Shown: positions 10,707 through 23,322, counted from the stretch's first letter. The stretch: 64,000 bases of DNA from Halichondria panicea (GCF_963675165.1 NC_087390.1:1135501-1199500), one strand, 5' to 3'. Made by a program: numbers and translations. Notes: generated from the sequence alone by a model not told the origin.

Positions 10707-13700
10707 TTAAATAAATAAACTTGCCTCGTCGGTAGACGACATCTCATGAATCTCATAGACCACCGCAAACTTTATTCTACTCCTAACATGAACATAGTCG
10801 ATGCATTTTATAGCACTTCCTCTTGCACTTAATGGAATATGTAATTCTTCAATTGTTTCATTGAGTTTTAGACCCTCGATAATCGGAGACCAGTCGGGAT
10901 TAGTTTTAGAGTTAGGGTTAGGGATATCCACCATCAGGTGGAGAAAACGAAGAGCCTTATTTTCTTCCAACATATCACCAACAGCTTTGATATCTTCTGA
11001 AGTGTAGAGTTCCAAGCTTTCTTCTGTAAGTTTAAACTCCAATATCAAAGTTGTGAGACTTGAATTCTTACTCAATGCTTTTGCGATAGGTAGTAAGAAA
11101 CGTTGGTCTGGTTTCACACACATAGTTGGCAAATGCAGATACTCAAGATTCTCATTATTCTCAAGTACATTGCAAATAGCTACAATTGTATCGTTGTTGG
11201 CTATCACTGGACTATGAAAATTAATTCTAATCACAAACTTCTTAAGCGTCGGCCTGCATACTGTCTCCATTATTTGTTCTAGCTTCGGATCACTTAATCT
11301 ATTAAGCACCTCAAGATCTATTTCCTCTAGAGAAGTGTTTTGCTGCAGCTTGGTACAGAAGTGATCGATAATTTCATTTGATGTGAAGCCCACTTTTATT
11401 TTACAAGATAATTCTCTAACTGAAGAATTTTCTTTGAGTGCAGTGAAAATACTATCAAGATTTTGCAGTGTTAAATCTTGTCCACTTGCAGCAATTGGAT
11501 CTGGTGATATAAAATCAATAGTTAGCTTTTCCAGCAAAGGACACTTTGAGAGGGAATGACAGACTAAGCGTTTTATTATAAAAGTGGGTAGTCGACTATA
11601 ACCAGTGAATAGTGCAAAATATTTCAAAAAGTCAGCAAAATGATCGGTAAATTTATTTGCCTGTTCGATAAAATCACCTGTGCATATTGGACCAAAATTC
11701 GAAGGGAATAATTGACAACGCTTTAGTTCTTTGAACCTTTTTATGTTCAATCCAAATAGTAGGTATTGTTCTGATTCTTCATCATGTCTATCATCAACGC
11801 TTATGGCTATCCTAACTTCCATATATTCCAAAGAGGTATAGAATAACGGAATTGTTTCATTCATAATGATAGGCATGTTCGAGTCATCAATATGACAATG
11901 TAATATCTTCAGAGTTATAAAATAGTTAATTACTTTTAATGAATTCAGCGAATTGGATGAGGGTATATTCTCTATATTATGTTGAATGTTTAATTGTGAA
12001 ATTAGGAATTGTGAAAATCTGCTTGCCATCGGATTGCAGCCAGCATTATATACACGTAGCACTCCTTGTTTTGCATCTGGAACATAGTTGAATAATTTGT
12101 ACAAACTATCAGGGAATGGGTGTTTACCCCACAGTATATCTAAGAATTTGATTTGTGAAGAGCATTTGTCTCTCTTGAGTCCAGCCATAAAATGAAGATG
12201 ATTTTGATCTTCCATTAATTTTTTGTTGGCGAACCTGACCTTTATTTCTAGCATGAATTTTCCTACTGCTATGCAATAGCCTAGAGCAAGGAAATACAAG
12301 GGATCCAAACCTGACTGTATTAGTTTCATAGGGAGTACAACATTCTCAAAAGAAGAAATTAGTTGTTTATTTTGAGTTTCATAAAGCCAGAGTATGTGTT
12401 CTCTATTGAGGTAAATCACCAACTCATTGTCTGATGATCTAACTCGTGGAGCAGGTAGAATACATTTTGTCCAGTCATCCGACAATTTTGTGAGACCAAC
12501 TAAAAATAAGATGATCATATTGTACTTTTCAGAATGTGTCTCAATGAACTGTAGCTGTTTCTGTTGGGGGTATGTTCTCCATATATGGAATGCAGCCAAG
12601 AACTCCTGCAGTGTTAGATGAAGGAAATTGTAAGATGGAGAACCGTTGCTTTTATTTGTAAATTTATGTAAAGGATGTACACTGTTCATGAATCCGAGTG
12701 TAGTGCTAGCATCAACAACATCTTCCTTGAAGAAAACCAATTGTTGTTTTTCTTTTGTTATTCCTTTGTACGCAATTCGGCAGAGTTTATCAAAATGTAC
12801 CTGAAGTGACGAAGGTAACTCACTCAGCTCACCACTCCAATCACTGTCTAAGTACACTGGATTTTCATGTAAATATCTTTCAATTAAAATTTGAGAGTAT
12901 GTGGTGTAAAGTTCGGTTGTTGTGTTAGGAAATATGCTATTGCTTTTTTTGTCATGGCAATCTTTGTCATGGCATTCTTGGTAAATTTCAACTACAATTC
13001 TGGCATAAAGAGGGTTATACATTGCACTAGATATTTGTGGATTAGAGTCAATGTATTCACGTAGTTCTGGTGGAGCTTTCCCATCTTTGATCATTAGATC
13101 AATATATTCTTGAATTTGTTTGGAAGAAAAACCTAAGATTTCAATGAACTGATCAACTCTTGAGCTACAAGTGACAGGTAGATCACATACAGCCCAGGGC
13201 CTAGTGGTAACAAGCACGGTACTAGCTGGCAGAAGACGTCCAGTTATTAGCTTCATAAACATGGACTTTTTTTCTCTAAGGGATGGTGGCAACTCATCCA
13301 GGCCTTCCAAAATGAAAAGAATACCGCGCCCATGATGATTTTGTATAGTAGTAGTAGCAACAATACTTGTGGAAGCATCAGTATTTTCACATTGAAATAG
13401 ATCAACTAATTCTACAGCTTCCTGAACATTCTTATCTCGAAGTCGGAGCAATATAACGAGGGAGTAATCTCTCCAAAAATCACCATTAGCCCATCGTCTG
13501 CACAGTTCCCATGACAAAGTCGTCTTACCTCCTCCAGGGGCCCCTTTAATGACAACTAGTTTCGAGAATTTGCCCTCTACTTTGGAAGCTAACTGGTCCA
13601 TTGTGATTCTCTCTCTAGGAAATCTATTCACTGGCAGCTCGCCCTGAACAATTTTTGACCAGGACTCTTCGATATCTTTTCTGGATAAATGTTTACTTAC

Positions 13701-13858
13701 ATCCACACATTCTAGGTTAACAAAGTGTTTAATGCACTGGAGAGGATATTTGTCGTCAGCAGGGAGAGATCTTGTATCGTAAATACTAGTTAAGTATGAT
13801 CGATAAATTCCTATTGCTTCATCTTGTTGGATGGTGGAATGATTATCGGATTTGGGTT
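10707..13858 (-). CDS. NACHT-LRR receptor exon, intact but without its own leader or DEATH exon (NLR-1b)
   Basis: One large exon encodes a STAND-type NTPase with LRRs, the signalling core of an NLR. It begins at a phase 1 acceptor (TTATTATAG) with the residues PKSDNHSTIQ, as the sibling exons do. Walker A is GAPGGGKTTLSWELCRRW; Walker B is LFILEGLDELP, with Glu where many NACHTs have Asp. A sensor-like RPWAV follows, then winged-helix-like sequence. The C-terminal third carries about six degenerate ribonuclease-inhibitor-type LRRs (ALKENSSVREL, KLQQNTSLEEI, ALSKNSSLTTL). The frame also runs upstream to an ATG at 13940 with a hydrophobic start (FLYFNCFMMIFFII), a possible alternative first exon. 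No DEATH or 2A exon lies between here and the next NACHT exon at 16865. The leader/DEATH/linker exons at 19698-23079 could splice into it in phase. Confidence 0.85.
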
Positions 13859-14058
13859 CTATAATAAAAAAGATCATCATGAAACAATTAAAATACAAGA
13901 ATCTCAAATAATTGCCCCTCAAAACCTGTGCCAGAGCCATGCACGTACTGCTTTATCCCCAAATAAAATTATAACAAGAGAATAAACGTAAATTATGCTC
14001 ATTGTGGTCAAACATCAAAGGATTGTACTACTGAAATATATAGGTGTAACTATTACAA

Positions 14059-14593
14059 TGAAAGCACCGCGGGTGCTGATGCCTCGGTGGAGGTGCCAAA
14101 GCTACATAACATAAAGCTACTAATAGCTTAATTTATATACACACATGATAAACATTTTTGCATTAACTGATTTCGTTGCATGCAAAGGCAGAACCACATG
14201 CACAGCGAAACTCAAAGAGCGGGTAATGATCGATCATGATTATTATTAAAAACGATCGATGCCAAAATCCATGTCTATAGTACATGTAAGTGAATGGCTG
14301 CATCATCAGTAGAGCCTTGCAGCTCTCTTCGATATCACTCTTGCAGCTACCGTGCAGAGCTAACTACTAAGTAGAGTATAGCAACACTCCATGGACAAGT
14401 TAATCTACGCACTCTTCTAAAAGGCCATTCCAAGTAAGCAAAACTAGGCATAACTCGAGGAACGAATGCAAATCCCCGAATTAAAATCCAAGAAAACATG
14501 ACTAGAAGCCTATAGAAACTCTTACTTGCACTTCATTGATCCTTGAGCAGCTGTAGCAGTCTACACAGACACAGACACACAGACAGACAGACA

Positions 14594-14626
<33 letters not shown>

Positions 14627-14643
14627 CCGTATACCTCGCTTGC
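14059..14643. repeat. Dispersed repeat, second copy, split by a transposon
   Basis: Starts with GAAAGCACC...GGTGCTGATGCC and matches 29717-30250 and 1-320 with several indels. It contains a (CA)n tract at 14567-14622. It resumes at 16613 (GCATGTGCACTGAGGCATAA), so the inverted-repeat element at 14644-16608 inserted into it. Confidence 0.75.
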
Positions 14644-16608
14644 GGGTCATTCCATATCAATTCAACGAAATTTAAAACGTGACGTCTTCAGAATTCCACG
14701 AAACTTGGTACATGTGTGAGGAATGGTATGGTAACATATCAGAACAAATTTTGGGTTTGTAAACAATATGGCTTCTGAGATTGAGTTAATTAAAAAATGC
14801 AGAAATTCTCCACTTTTAGAAACTGGCTGCTGTTAGTTAAACTGTAACTTTCTAACCATTAACATTCAAGACTAAGAATGTATATCATCTTGTTGCCTAA
14901 GAAATTCCGCATCATTTGGTATGTTGTACGGCTTCACTTAATACATTTTAGGTATTGCATCTAATTAGTATCCTTCGAACTCTGATTTCTCAAAAAACGC
15001 TGTTTTTTTCCTGTACTTTTTTAAGTATCATGTTCCTTATACCATTCTCTTGAAGTGTGACAAGTTTGATTCTGGGATTCCAATGGGATCATGAGATATG
15101 TTGTGGGATGTAGTGTGATTTGGGCAATATTTGTGGTTTCAGAGAATAAACAGTCCTTCTTTGTTGTGTAATGTACCTAAAATATGTGTGCTAACTTTCC
15201 TGAACTTATGTTATCACAAGGAAGAATTCGAACTTTCGGCCGAGTGACATTTTCAGCCGAGGAACTGTAAAACGACTGATAGCTAAAACAAGTTTACAGC
15301 GACCATACGAGCAGCAAAATAATACTGACACCACGCCAGCTATTTGATTGAGCGGCGACAAGCATATCAGCCATTTGAGTACTGCACTACAGAGGACTAT
15401 GAGAGAGAGCAGCATCATCTTGAACAATAATTTCTTGTTTTCTCAAACGATTCCAGATACATGCAAACTACACACATTATAAATTATTTGAACCATCTCT
15501 AGCTACTGATACAGTATAGTACTGCAGTCAGAAGATGGACACTGAGTAATTTCAGTAGAAACTGAAATGCCACCAGAGAATATTTCGTGATTGGTTTGCA
15601 CAAAAAAATGGGTGGTTAGCTAGGGTGTTTTCCAAGTAAACCACACAACTCACTAGTGTGTGTACAATTTCTTTACCCTCACGGGCCATAATGCAGCTTA
15701 TTCAAGTATCCCAGCCTCAGAAATAGATAATTTTATACGTTGCCTACATGATTTTATTTTTTTAAACAATTGATCATCAAATCAGAACAGGTCGAATTTA
15801 TCCAAAAAGGAGATTAAAGCTGCATCTGAAATACTGACCAAACATTTGGGCTAGGCTTGTTAATGTTTTTAAATGTTAATGCTAATGTTTTATACTGCTC
15901 AACTTTTATGAAATCACCATTGCTACAACTAAAACGTACAATTGTTAGCTTGAACGTAGGTAATGTCGTTCATCAACTTAAAACCTACGATATATTGCTA
16001 ATTGCAATATTGCCACAACAAAGGGCCTCACACACAGCTTACTTACTAAGGAAAAGTGCACAGTAACAATTGGGAATGCAGAAAGGCTTTGCAAAATTTT
16101 TTTAAGGACTGTTTATTCTCTAAAACCACAAATATTGCCCAAATCACACTACATATCTCATGATCCCATTGGAATCCCAGAATCAAACTTGTCACACTTC
16201 AAGAGAATTGTATAAGGAACATGATACTCAAAAAAGTACAGGAAAAAAACAGCGTTTTTTGAGAAGCCGGACTTCAAAGAACACTAATTAGATGGAATAC
16301 CCAAACTTTATCGAGTGAAGCCATACAACATGCCAAATGATGCGGAATTTCTTAGGCAACAAGATGATATACATTCTTAGTCTTGAATGTTAATGGTTAG
16401 AAAGTTACAGTTTAACTAACAGCAGCCAGTTTCTAAAAGTGGGGAAATTCTGCATTTTTTAATTAACTTAATCTCAGAAGCCATATTGTTTACAAACCCA
16501 ACATTTTTTCTGAGATGTTATCATACCATTCCTCACACATGTACCAAGTTTCGTGCAATTCTGAAGACGTCACGTTTTAAATTTCGTTGAATTGATATGG
16601 AATGACCC
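14644..16608. mobile_element. DNA transposon with ~510 bp terminal inverted repeats, TSD TTGC
   Basis: Arms 14644-15158 and 16104-16608 are near-perfect inverse copies starting GGGTCATTCCATATCAATTC. The element is flanked by TTGC on both sides (14640-14643 and 16609-16612). Removing it restores the dispersed repeat seen elsewhere, which confirms the boundaries. The ~945 bp centre has only short open frames and no transposase I recognise. The element is therefore non-autonomous or foldback-like. The 4 bp target duplication does not fit mariner, hAT or Mutator; I cannot name the superfamily. Confidence 0.9.
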
Positions 16609-16864
16609 TTGCGCATGTGCACTGAGGCATAAATACCTGCATGCAGTACATGTTTGCGTGCATGGGTGATATAGATGTAACCCAGAATATGATATTCCGA
16701 TGCAACCTAAAGCACCACCCTATTGCTTTTATAAGTGCATTGAATCCCAATGCAGTCAGGTAGAATCCTGCAATCTGATTGGTCCATATAAGGTAATGAT
16801 CCTTGAAACTATTACACAATCTAAGTTATTACGTCATGCCCTCGGGCTCGAGTTGTATTAGTAG

Positions 16865-19800
16865 CTATATAATATACGCGAAACTAATTAATAATACAGT
16901 GGAACCTTCAACAAGGCATTGGCCCTCAAAACTAAGGATTATCTTTCCATAGTTGAATAATTTGTACAAACTATCAGGGAATGGGTGTTTACCCCACAGT
17001 ATATCTAAGAATTTGATTTGTGAAGAGCATTTGTCTCTCTTGAGTCCAGCCATAAAATGAAGATGATTTTGATCTTCCATTTTGTTGGCGAACCTGACCT
17101 TTATTTCTAGCATGAATTTTCCTACTGCTATGCAATAGCCTAGAGCAAAGAAATACAAGGGATCCGGTTGTGACTGAATTAGTTTGATAGGGAGTACAAC
17201 ATTATCGAAAGAGGAAATTAGTTGTTTATTTTGAGTTTCATAAAGCCAGAGTATGTGTTCTCTATTGAGGTAAATCACCAACTCATTGTCTGATGATCTA
17301 ACTCGTGGAGCAGGTAGAATACATTTTGTCCAGTCATCCGACAATTTTGTGAGACAAAAGACTATATAAATAGGAAATATGCTTTTGCTTTTTTTGTCAA
17401 CTTCAGGTTCGGTTGTTGTGCGGATTGTGCAGCTATTGCTATTCTCATGATTTTCTCTGTACACTTCGACTACAATTCTGGCATGAAGAGGGTTATACAT
17501 TGCACTAGAGATACGTGGATTAGAGTCAATATATTTACGTAGTTCTGGTGGAGCCCCATCTTTGATCATTAGATCAATGTACTCTTGAATTTGTTTGGAA
17601 GAAAAACCTAAGATTTCAATGAACTGATCAAGTCTTGAGCTACAAGTAACAGGTAGATTACATACAGCCCAGGGCCTAGTGGTAACAAGCACGGTACTAG
17701 CTGGCAGAAGACATCCGGTTATTAGCTTCATAAATATGGAGTATTTTTGTCTAAGGGATGGTGGCAATTCATCCAGGCCTTCCAAAATGAAAAGAACGTC
17801 CTGCCCTTGATTCTTTCGGATAATAGTATGAACACTTTTAGAAACATCAGTATCTCCACATTGAAATAGATCAACTAATTCTACAGCTTCGTGAACATTC
17901 TCATCTCGAAGTCGGAGCAATACAACGAGGGAGTAATCTGTCCAGCCTTCACCATTAGCCCATCGTCTGCACAGTTCCCATGACAAAGTCGTCTTACCTC
18001 CTCCAGGGGCCCCCTTAATGACAACTAGTTTAGAGAATTTGCCATTTACTTTGGAAGCTATCTGGTCCATTGTGATTCTCTCTCTAGGAAATTTATACAG
18101 TTCGCCTTTAACTATTTTTGACCAGGAATCTTTGATTTCCTTTCTCGATAAATGTTTACTTACATCCGCACATTCTAGGTTAACAAAGTGTTTAACACAC
18201 TGGAGAGGATATTTGTCATCAGCAGGGAGGGATCTTGTATCGTAAATACTAGTTAAGTATGATCGATAAATTCCTATTGCTTCATCTGGTTGGATGGTGG
18301 AACGATCAGATTTGGATTCTAAGAATAATCATGAAGCGAAGGTAATAATACAGTGGAATCTTCAATAATGGGCCCTCCAAACTAGAGAAAAACATTACGC
18401 CTCTAAATAAACGACTACCGTATGGCGAGAAATTTTTGTGGGGTGCAACATTTTGTGTTTTTCGAGGGCAGACCAGTTGATGCGAATATTAAAACTTCCC
18501 ATCACACACCGGTCAGAGGAGGTATGACACGCGTGCCTTGATTTAGCAATTATAGCCTCTACAATAACGTTGAGTATGGGCGGATAATCGAGGCATAATT
18601 TAATTGCTAAATCCTGACACGCGTGTTTTACTTTAATTCTCTGCACACCGGTATTTCACATGTAAAGCTATTGGTGGGTGTGGTTTCCTGGCATTAAAAC
18701 GCAAATATTAAAACCCACGAAATTTTTTGCTGAGGGCTCTCTCTCACCTGCGAAAATTTCCCACCGTACGGTATGCTTCTATCCCTTTACATTATAGTTA
18801 TAATTACAGTTATAGTACATAGGCATGAGGTATCTATGTGTTATAGTGTCCCAAATCCCGAGGGATGAGGGACACTATATTCATAGATACCGAATGCAAA
18901 TACCCACTTTTCATTGGCTATATATATGTACTAGCCCTGCCTCAGGCAAAAAGTGTATCTATAAAAGCAGCAAGCCTTATAGCAACAGCTTCATATTTAA
19001 AAATGTCCTGTTCTGACAGGGGGATTTCTGCTTCTCAGCTAAAAAACCTTCGCATTGGTCCTGAATTGCCCTGCTTCAACATTGGAATGGACAAGCTAAT
19101 GGATTAACTATAGCTCCACCTTCTGCAGGAAGCGTTCTGCAACAAACGAGTCAAGCCTCCTTTTTTCTGTGCACTCGAGCCCCACCCCCAGCCCAAACTT
19201 CTCAGTTCTGTATACGGCTAGCTAGCAAGGAACAGCTTGCTACACTATTGTTCCCAAAAAGACACAAGAGTCTACTAAATGGGCAGTAAACAATTTTAAA
19301 ACATGGCTGCATGCAGGATTAGAAACAGAAGTCAGGAGGATCACAAATGCCTATAGAAGACCTGCTGCTTGTGACAATGGACCCAGAACAGTTAAATCAT
19401 TGGCTTTCAGTGTTCCTCGTAGAGACAAGGCTATACCATCAACCCAGCAAGCGCTATAGAAACTGAACAGCCACAGCTAATTATCATGGCTAGAGCTTCA
19501 TTTATCATTTCTAACATTAAAAAATTATACTTGTACTTTATACCCTCAAGTTTAATTCCCTGGGAAACTATGAAATTACGGCTCATAATTCCCTACTAAA
19601 CACACACAAGTGCATGGGATTAAAATGCACAGCAATCTTTCAAAGATGTGTCTTTTACTCTATCACCATCCACACTAACTAAACTGATTCTACTCACCGG
19701 TTGGTCCAGGAGTCGTTGTGGACAATTTCTGCCTCTTAGATGGCCCTGGTGAAGTATCCTCAACTGAAAGTAAGTAATTGGATGCTATAGAATTGTGTAT

Positions 19801-22800
19801 TTAAGTACAAGTTACGTTTCTGACCAGGATTAATAGACTATAATGTCTATCCATAGAATGCGTATAGTGGGAAATACAATACCTTGCACTGTGCTTTCTT
19901 CCCAAAAGCATTTCAAACTCTTCATATTAATAATTATTTCAGAGACATGTGTTTAAGTATTGTGATCTGCTACTGACGTAGCCAAATTTAATTGAGCGTG
20001 GGCAAGAGTAAACCGCAATATCTGTCCTCCAACACACTGTGACACAGTACTTGGAGCGTTTAGGAACTAGAGGCAAAGAGTGTGTGAAGCTACAGAACAG
20101 TATGTAGAAGTTAGCTCTACAAGATGAAGTATGAAAGGCTAGAGTACTACTGTATCTGATAATAGCCCTCGTCAAAAGGACCTGGTCAAAGAAGGAACCT
20201 ATCCCAGATCCTGGACAACTCACAGCAATACTTCTGACATGCCAAAATTGAAAAACCCTACAGATCCCTTCATGTCATCAGAAGGAATGTTTTAGTCCAA
20301 GTCATAATAAAGAAGAAGAAGCTATATAGATCTATATATAGATTGCCCTGGAAAAATCACACTATCCAACTAGAAGGGCAAGGGCAACCAATTTTATCCT
20401 AGGATAATTACAGTAGAACTACAGCAGAACATTCAACTACAGACTACAAGACTCGCCTTATCAAACTCAATGTGCTCCCACTCTCAAGACCTCACGTTCG
20501 ACCAAGTCGAGTGTCTCAAATTACAGCAGACAATGTAGACCTGAGTGCTTATCTGCAGGTATTATTTCCGTATCCACTATAGAGCTGGTTCTACTGCCAG
20601 AAAGTTTCCAAAAGGAGCAAAACCTCTAAAACTACTACAATAGGATTGCACGACTATGGAATTGACTGGACCCTATCGATCTAACATCAATACAATCTAT
20701 TACATGTATTGAACTAAGGGAAAATTCGACATTGGTGCTCGTGCCCCTGTGAAAACTGTCTCATGCACACAAATTAGTATGGTTTAATCTCACTCTGTCA
20801 GTATACTAATGAGATCACAACCTTGCAACATTGTCATGTCATTCTCAAATACTAGCTCAATAATAATACTCAAGCCTCAATTTGAGGCTTGAGGATAGGC
20901 TCAAAGATAGACCTTTAGTCTCAAGCTTCACTATGCTAGGTATTAAAGCCATCGTCTATGATAATATCTCCAGACTTGCATATAAAGTACATTAAGTCTG
21001 CAATGTGTAGGCATCCTGTGGCTTTGTTGCCTGTCAGGTTCCGCCCATCTACTGAAAGCCCACGCTCATTTTCACTGTGCCACCACTGTGCCACCGTCAC
21101 GCAACTTAGCGAGGCAGGCTCTCCTTTTTCTTGGACGGTTTGTTCTTTCTTTCTTTGTTCCTCCAATTCTTACCGTATTTTATCTTATTGACCGTGTGAC
21201 AAAAAACAGAAAAAGGAGCTAGAGGCTGCGAAGGAGGCTAATGTGTTTACTCTATCACCACCCACACAAACATTAAAGTGATTCACTCACTGGTTGGTTC
21301 GGGAGTCGTTGTGCATAATGTTGGCCTCACAGATGACCCAGGTGAAGTATCGTCAACTGAAAGTCAGTAATTGGTCGTTATACAATTGATTGAAGCAAAA
21401 TTAAACATTCCATCTAAGTTACATTCTAGTTATCCATTCACTATAGTTAAGTACCGTTGACTACTCATGCATAGAAATGCTTCTATGTGGTCAAGGTTAG
21501 CCTCATGACTATTCATACCTGTACATGCCTCCTCTATAGCCTCAGCGACATCATTCCGATCAACTGTTGGTGCACTGAGACTTTGACATATTTCAAAATA
21601 GGTGAGAGGGCCAGTCTTCAAGCGAGCAACTATCATTTCACGTAGACAGTCCTTGTTCCTGTGATAGTCATCCTTTATATCATCGAGGGTGCCATGACCT
21701 AATCCCAGAGCGAGTCCCAGATTAAACCAATTTCCAGCAGCTTCTATCAGTTTTTCATAAACAGAATTCAAATCACTGAGCATCAGAATTGAACCTATAT
21801 GCCAGTAAATGGTAAATTCTGTTAATCAATGGTATGTAGACTACATCCATGGCATCCATGTATACACCATAAAACAGCTGACAGCAATAAGTGTTATATA
21901 TACATACACAAGGAGACACCTACTTACCAAGCGTTGGTCCAGGGTTTGCTTCAACATCTCCTGACTGTAACAGTAAGCGGAATATCAGTAACAGTATACA
22001 CAGACTGAGAGTGGGGGGCAACATCAGTCCATTAGTGCTCTGAACTCTCACTTGGAACTTGGTCGGTTTCTCTTGAGTATCAAAAACTAGAAACCAAAAA
22101 GTAAAAAAGTAAGAGTGTTGTGGCAGCTAGCATTTGATTATACCTAATGTAGTGCAATACTGAATGTTCCATTGTTTCCGAGGGTTCCATCTCACCAAGC
22201 AGGCAGTGATGAGTGAGTAGCAGGTGATAAGCACAGCTGACAGAATGAGAACGACCAGTGCACTCCCCCTCCATCCCAGCTCACAAGGAAACACTCCGGT
22301 CCAACTCAAGTCAACCACAGGGCAAGCAGGATGTGGGGGAGCTGTGTAGAGTTGCATAAATATATTCATGTGCTGTGACATCACAATTGTGGTCATGACT
22401 CCGTGAATACCAAGCATGCAATGCACTATTAAGGCCATGCAAAGTCAATTTGTAGTTTCTCAGGCCCTCGCGCTTTGGAAATTGACTGCTTTCCAAATAT
22501 ATCACGTGACCTCAAATTAGAGGCACTAAAAGAAAAGACAATGATAAATTTGTATGGTTTTGTGGTCATGAATATAATTATGACTAAAATTAATTATGCA
22601 CTTCCGCTTATTGAGGAAGTTAGTGATGTGTTTTCAATTAAATTCTATGAATATCATTATCATGCCTCAAATCCGCTTGCTATTTTAGGAATAATAGCCT
22701 GAGAAACTACAAATTGACTTTGCATGGCCTAAATGGCTGTTTAAAACTTATATTGTGGCCTATGCCCGGTAATAATATACTCTGTACCAAAGGTTATGAT

Positions 22801-23079
22801 AAGAAATTATTGGCGAGTATACTTCACTGACTCACAGGAAAAAGTTTGTAAGAAGAGTATGTATCTGATGGTGACCATAATGAGGTAGAGTTGGTAGAGG
22901 ACAGGGGTGATCAACACAGAGGCAAGGCTGGCTCTGAGCTGCCAACTAGGCTTACGGAAAACCAGTGTAACATTATCTTCCAGATCTTCCGGGTAGTCAT
23001 TGCAGATTGGTTGTCTGATTTTTGGAGACCATTTTCCTTCGAAGGATCTTGCTGCTGATGACCTTAAAATCCACTGCAT
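16865..23079 (-). CDS. Leader-2A-DEATH-linker-NACHT gene with shortened NACHT (NLR-1c, ~820 aa)
   Basis: Seven exons join, every internal boundary in phase 1: 22836-23079, 22144-22341, 21928-22086, 21519-21794, 21291-21356, 19698-19763, 16865-18318. The first three encode ~197 residues with three hydrophobic segments, ending in DVEANPGP. The fourth is a DEATH domain. The fifth and sixth are duplicate 22-residue linkers (DTSPGPSKRQKL type). The last is a NACHT exon with intact Walker A (GAPGGGKTTLSWELCRRW) and Walker B. Compared with NLR-1b the NACHT exon lacks ~145 residues after KSIFP, then rejoins in frame at LTKLSDDW. It ends shortly after LYKLFNY, with no LRRs. A few residues N-terminal to MQWILRSS also stay open (ATG at 23148). 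It may be a functional short form, a decaying copy, or the source of 5' exons for NLR-1b. The head-to-head neighbour is the MUT pseudogene. Confidence 0.75.
18417..18773. mobile_element. Inverted-repeat element (MITE-like)
   Basis: Bounded by ACCGTATGGCGAGAAATTTTTG and the inverted GCGAAAATTTCCCACCGTACGGTA. It lies in the intron between the NACHT exon and linker exon of NLR-1c. No coding sequence seen. Confidence 0.65.
19230..19460 (+). pseudogene. Possible relic of a Crypton/ZMYM-type (DUF3504-like) protein
   Basis: One frame contains PKKTQESTKWAVNNFKTWL, resembling the start of the tyrosine-recombinase-like domain shared by Cryptons and ZMYM/QRICH1-type proteins. It soon meets stops. The region 18774-19697 shows no other gene. 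Identification is from pattern memory only. Confidence 0.35.
20400..20720 (+). pseudogene. Relic of a LINE reverse-transcriptase C-terminus
   Basis: The translated stretch YKTRLIKLNVLPLSRPHVR, followed by a broken RIARLWN-like piece near 20640-20665, resembles the C-terminal tail typical of non-LTR retrotransposon ORF2 proteins. It is interrupted by stops. The rest of 19770-21290 is non-coding intron of NLR-1c as far as I can see. Confidence 0.45.
21928..22086 (-). other. 2A ribosome-skipping exon, unit 1
   Basis: A 53-codon phase 1 exon encoding a hydrophobic helix (LSLCILLLIFRLLL) followed by QSGDVEANPGP. The C-terminal part fits the 2A consensus D-x-E-x-N-P-G|P exactly. The skip would fall between Gly197 and Pro198 of NLR-1c. 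The exon is nearly identical to the unit 2 copy at 41122-41280, although surrounding introns have diverged. Confidence 0.85.
22433..22730. mobile_element. 298 bp MITE with 34 bp terminal inverted repeats
   Basis: Ends AGGCCATGCAAAGTCAATTT and its inverse. It lies in the first intron of NLR-1c. The matching intron of unit 2 (near 41950) lacks it, so insertion followed the duplication. The 75-residue frame inside (22475-22702) has no recognisable domain. Confidence 0.8.
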
Positions 23080-23322
23080 CTCTTCAGAATATTTATTTTC
23101 AGTTTCTAGTGAAAGAGTACGAGCTAGCTCAATTATATAGCTACACATTACGAGCCACTCCCACTTTTCTACTCCCACCTTGTCGCATTCTCCACTTTAT
23201 ACATGTATACCTCTCATGCCTCTTGTCCAGTGAGAGGAGATACAACAACACAACTCTTTGCAGCTAGCTCTGCTGATCCTAGGAGAGTGTTTGACTGAGG
23301 TCTCAAGTTGTTGATCTGAGCA
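23080..23322. promoter_or_regulatory. Bidirectional promoter region between NLR-1c and the MUT pseudogene
   Basis: Only ~243 bp separate the NLR start (minus) from the MUT start (plus). The arrangement repeats in unit 2. No TATA box or named factor site is obvious. The part nearest MUT (GCTAGCTCTGCTG..TCCTAGGAG) is shared with unit 2. Confidence 0.5.
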
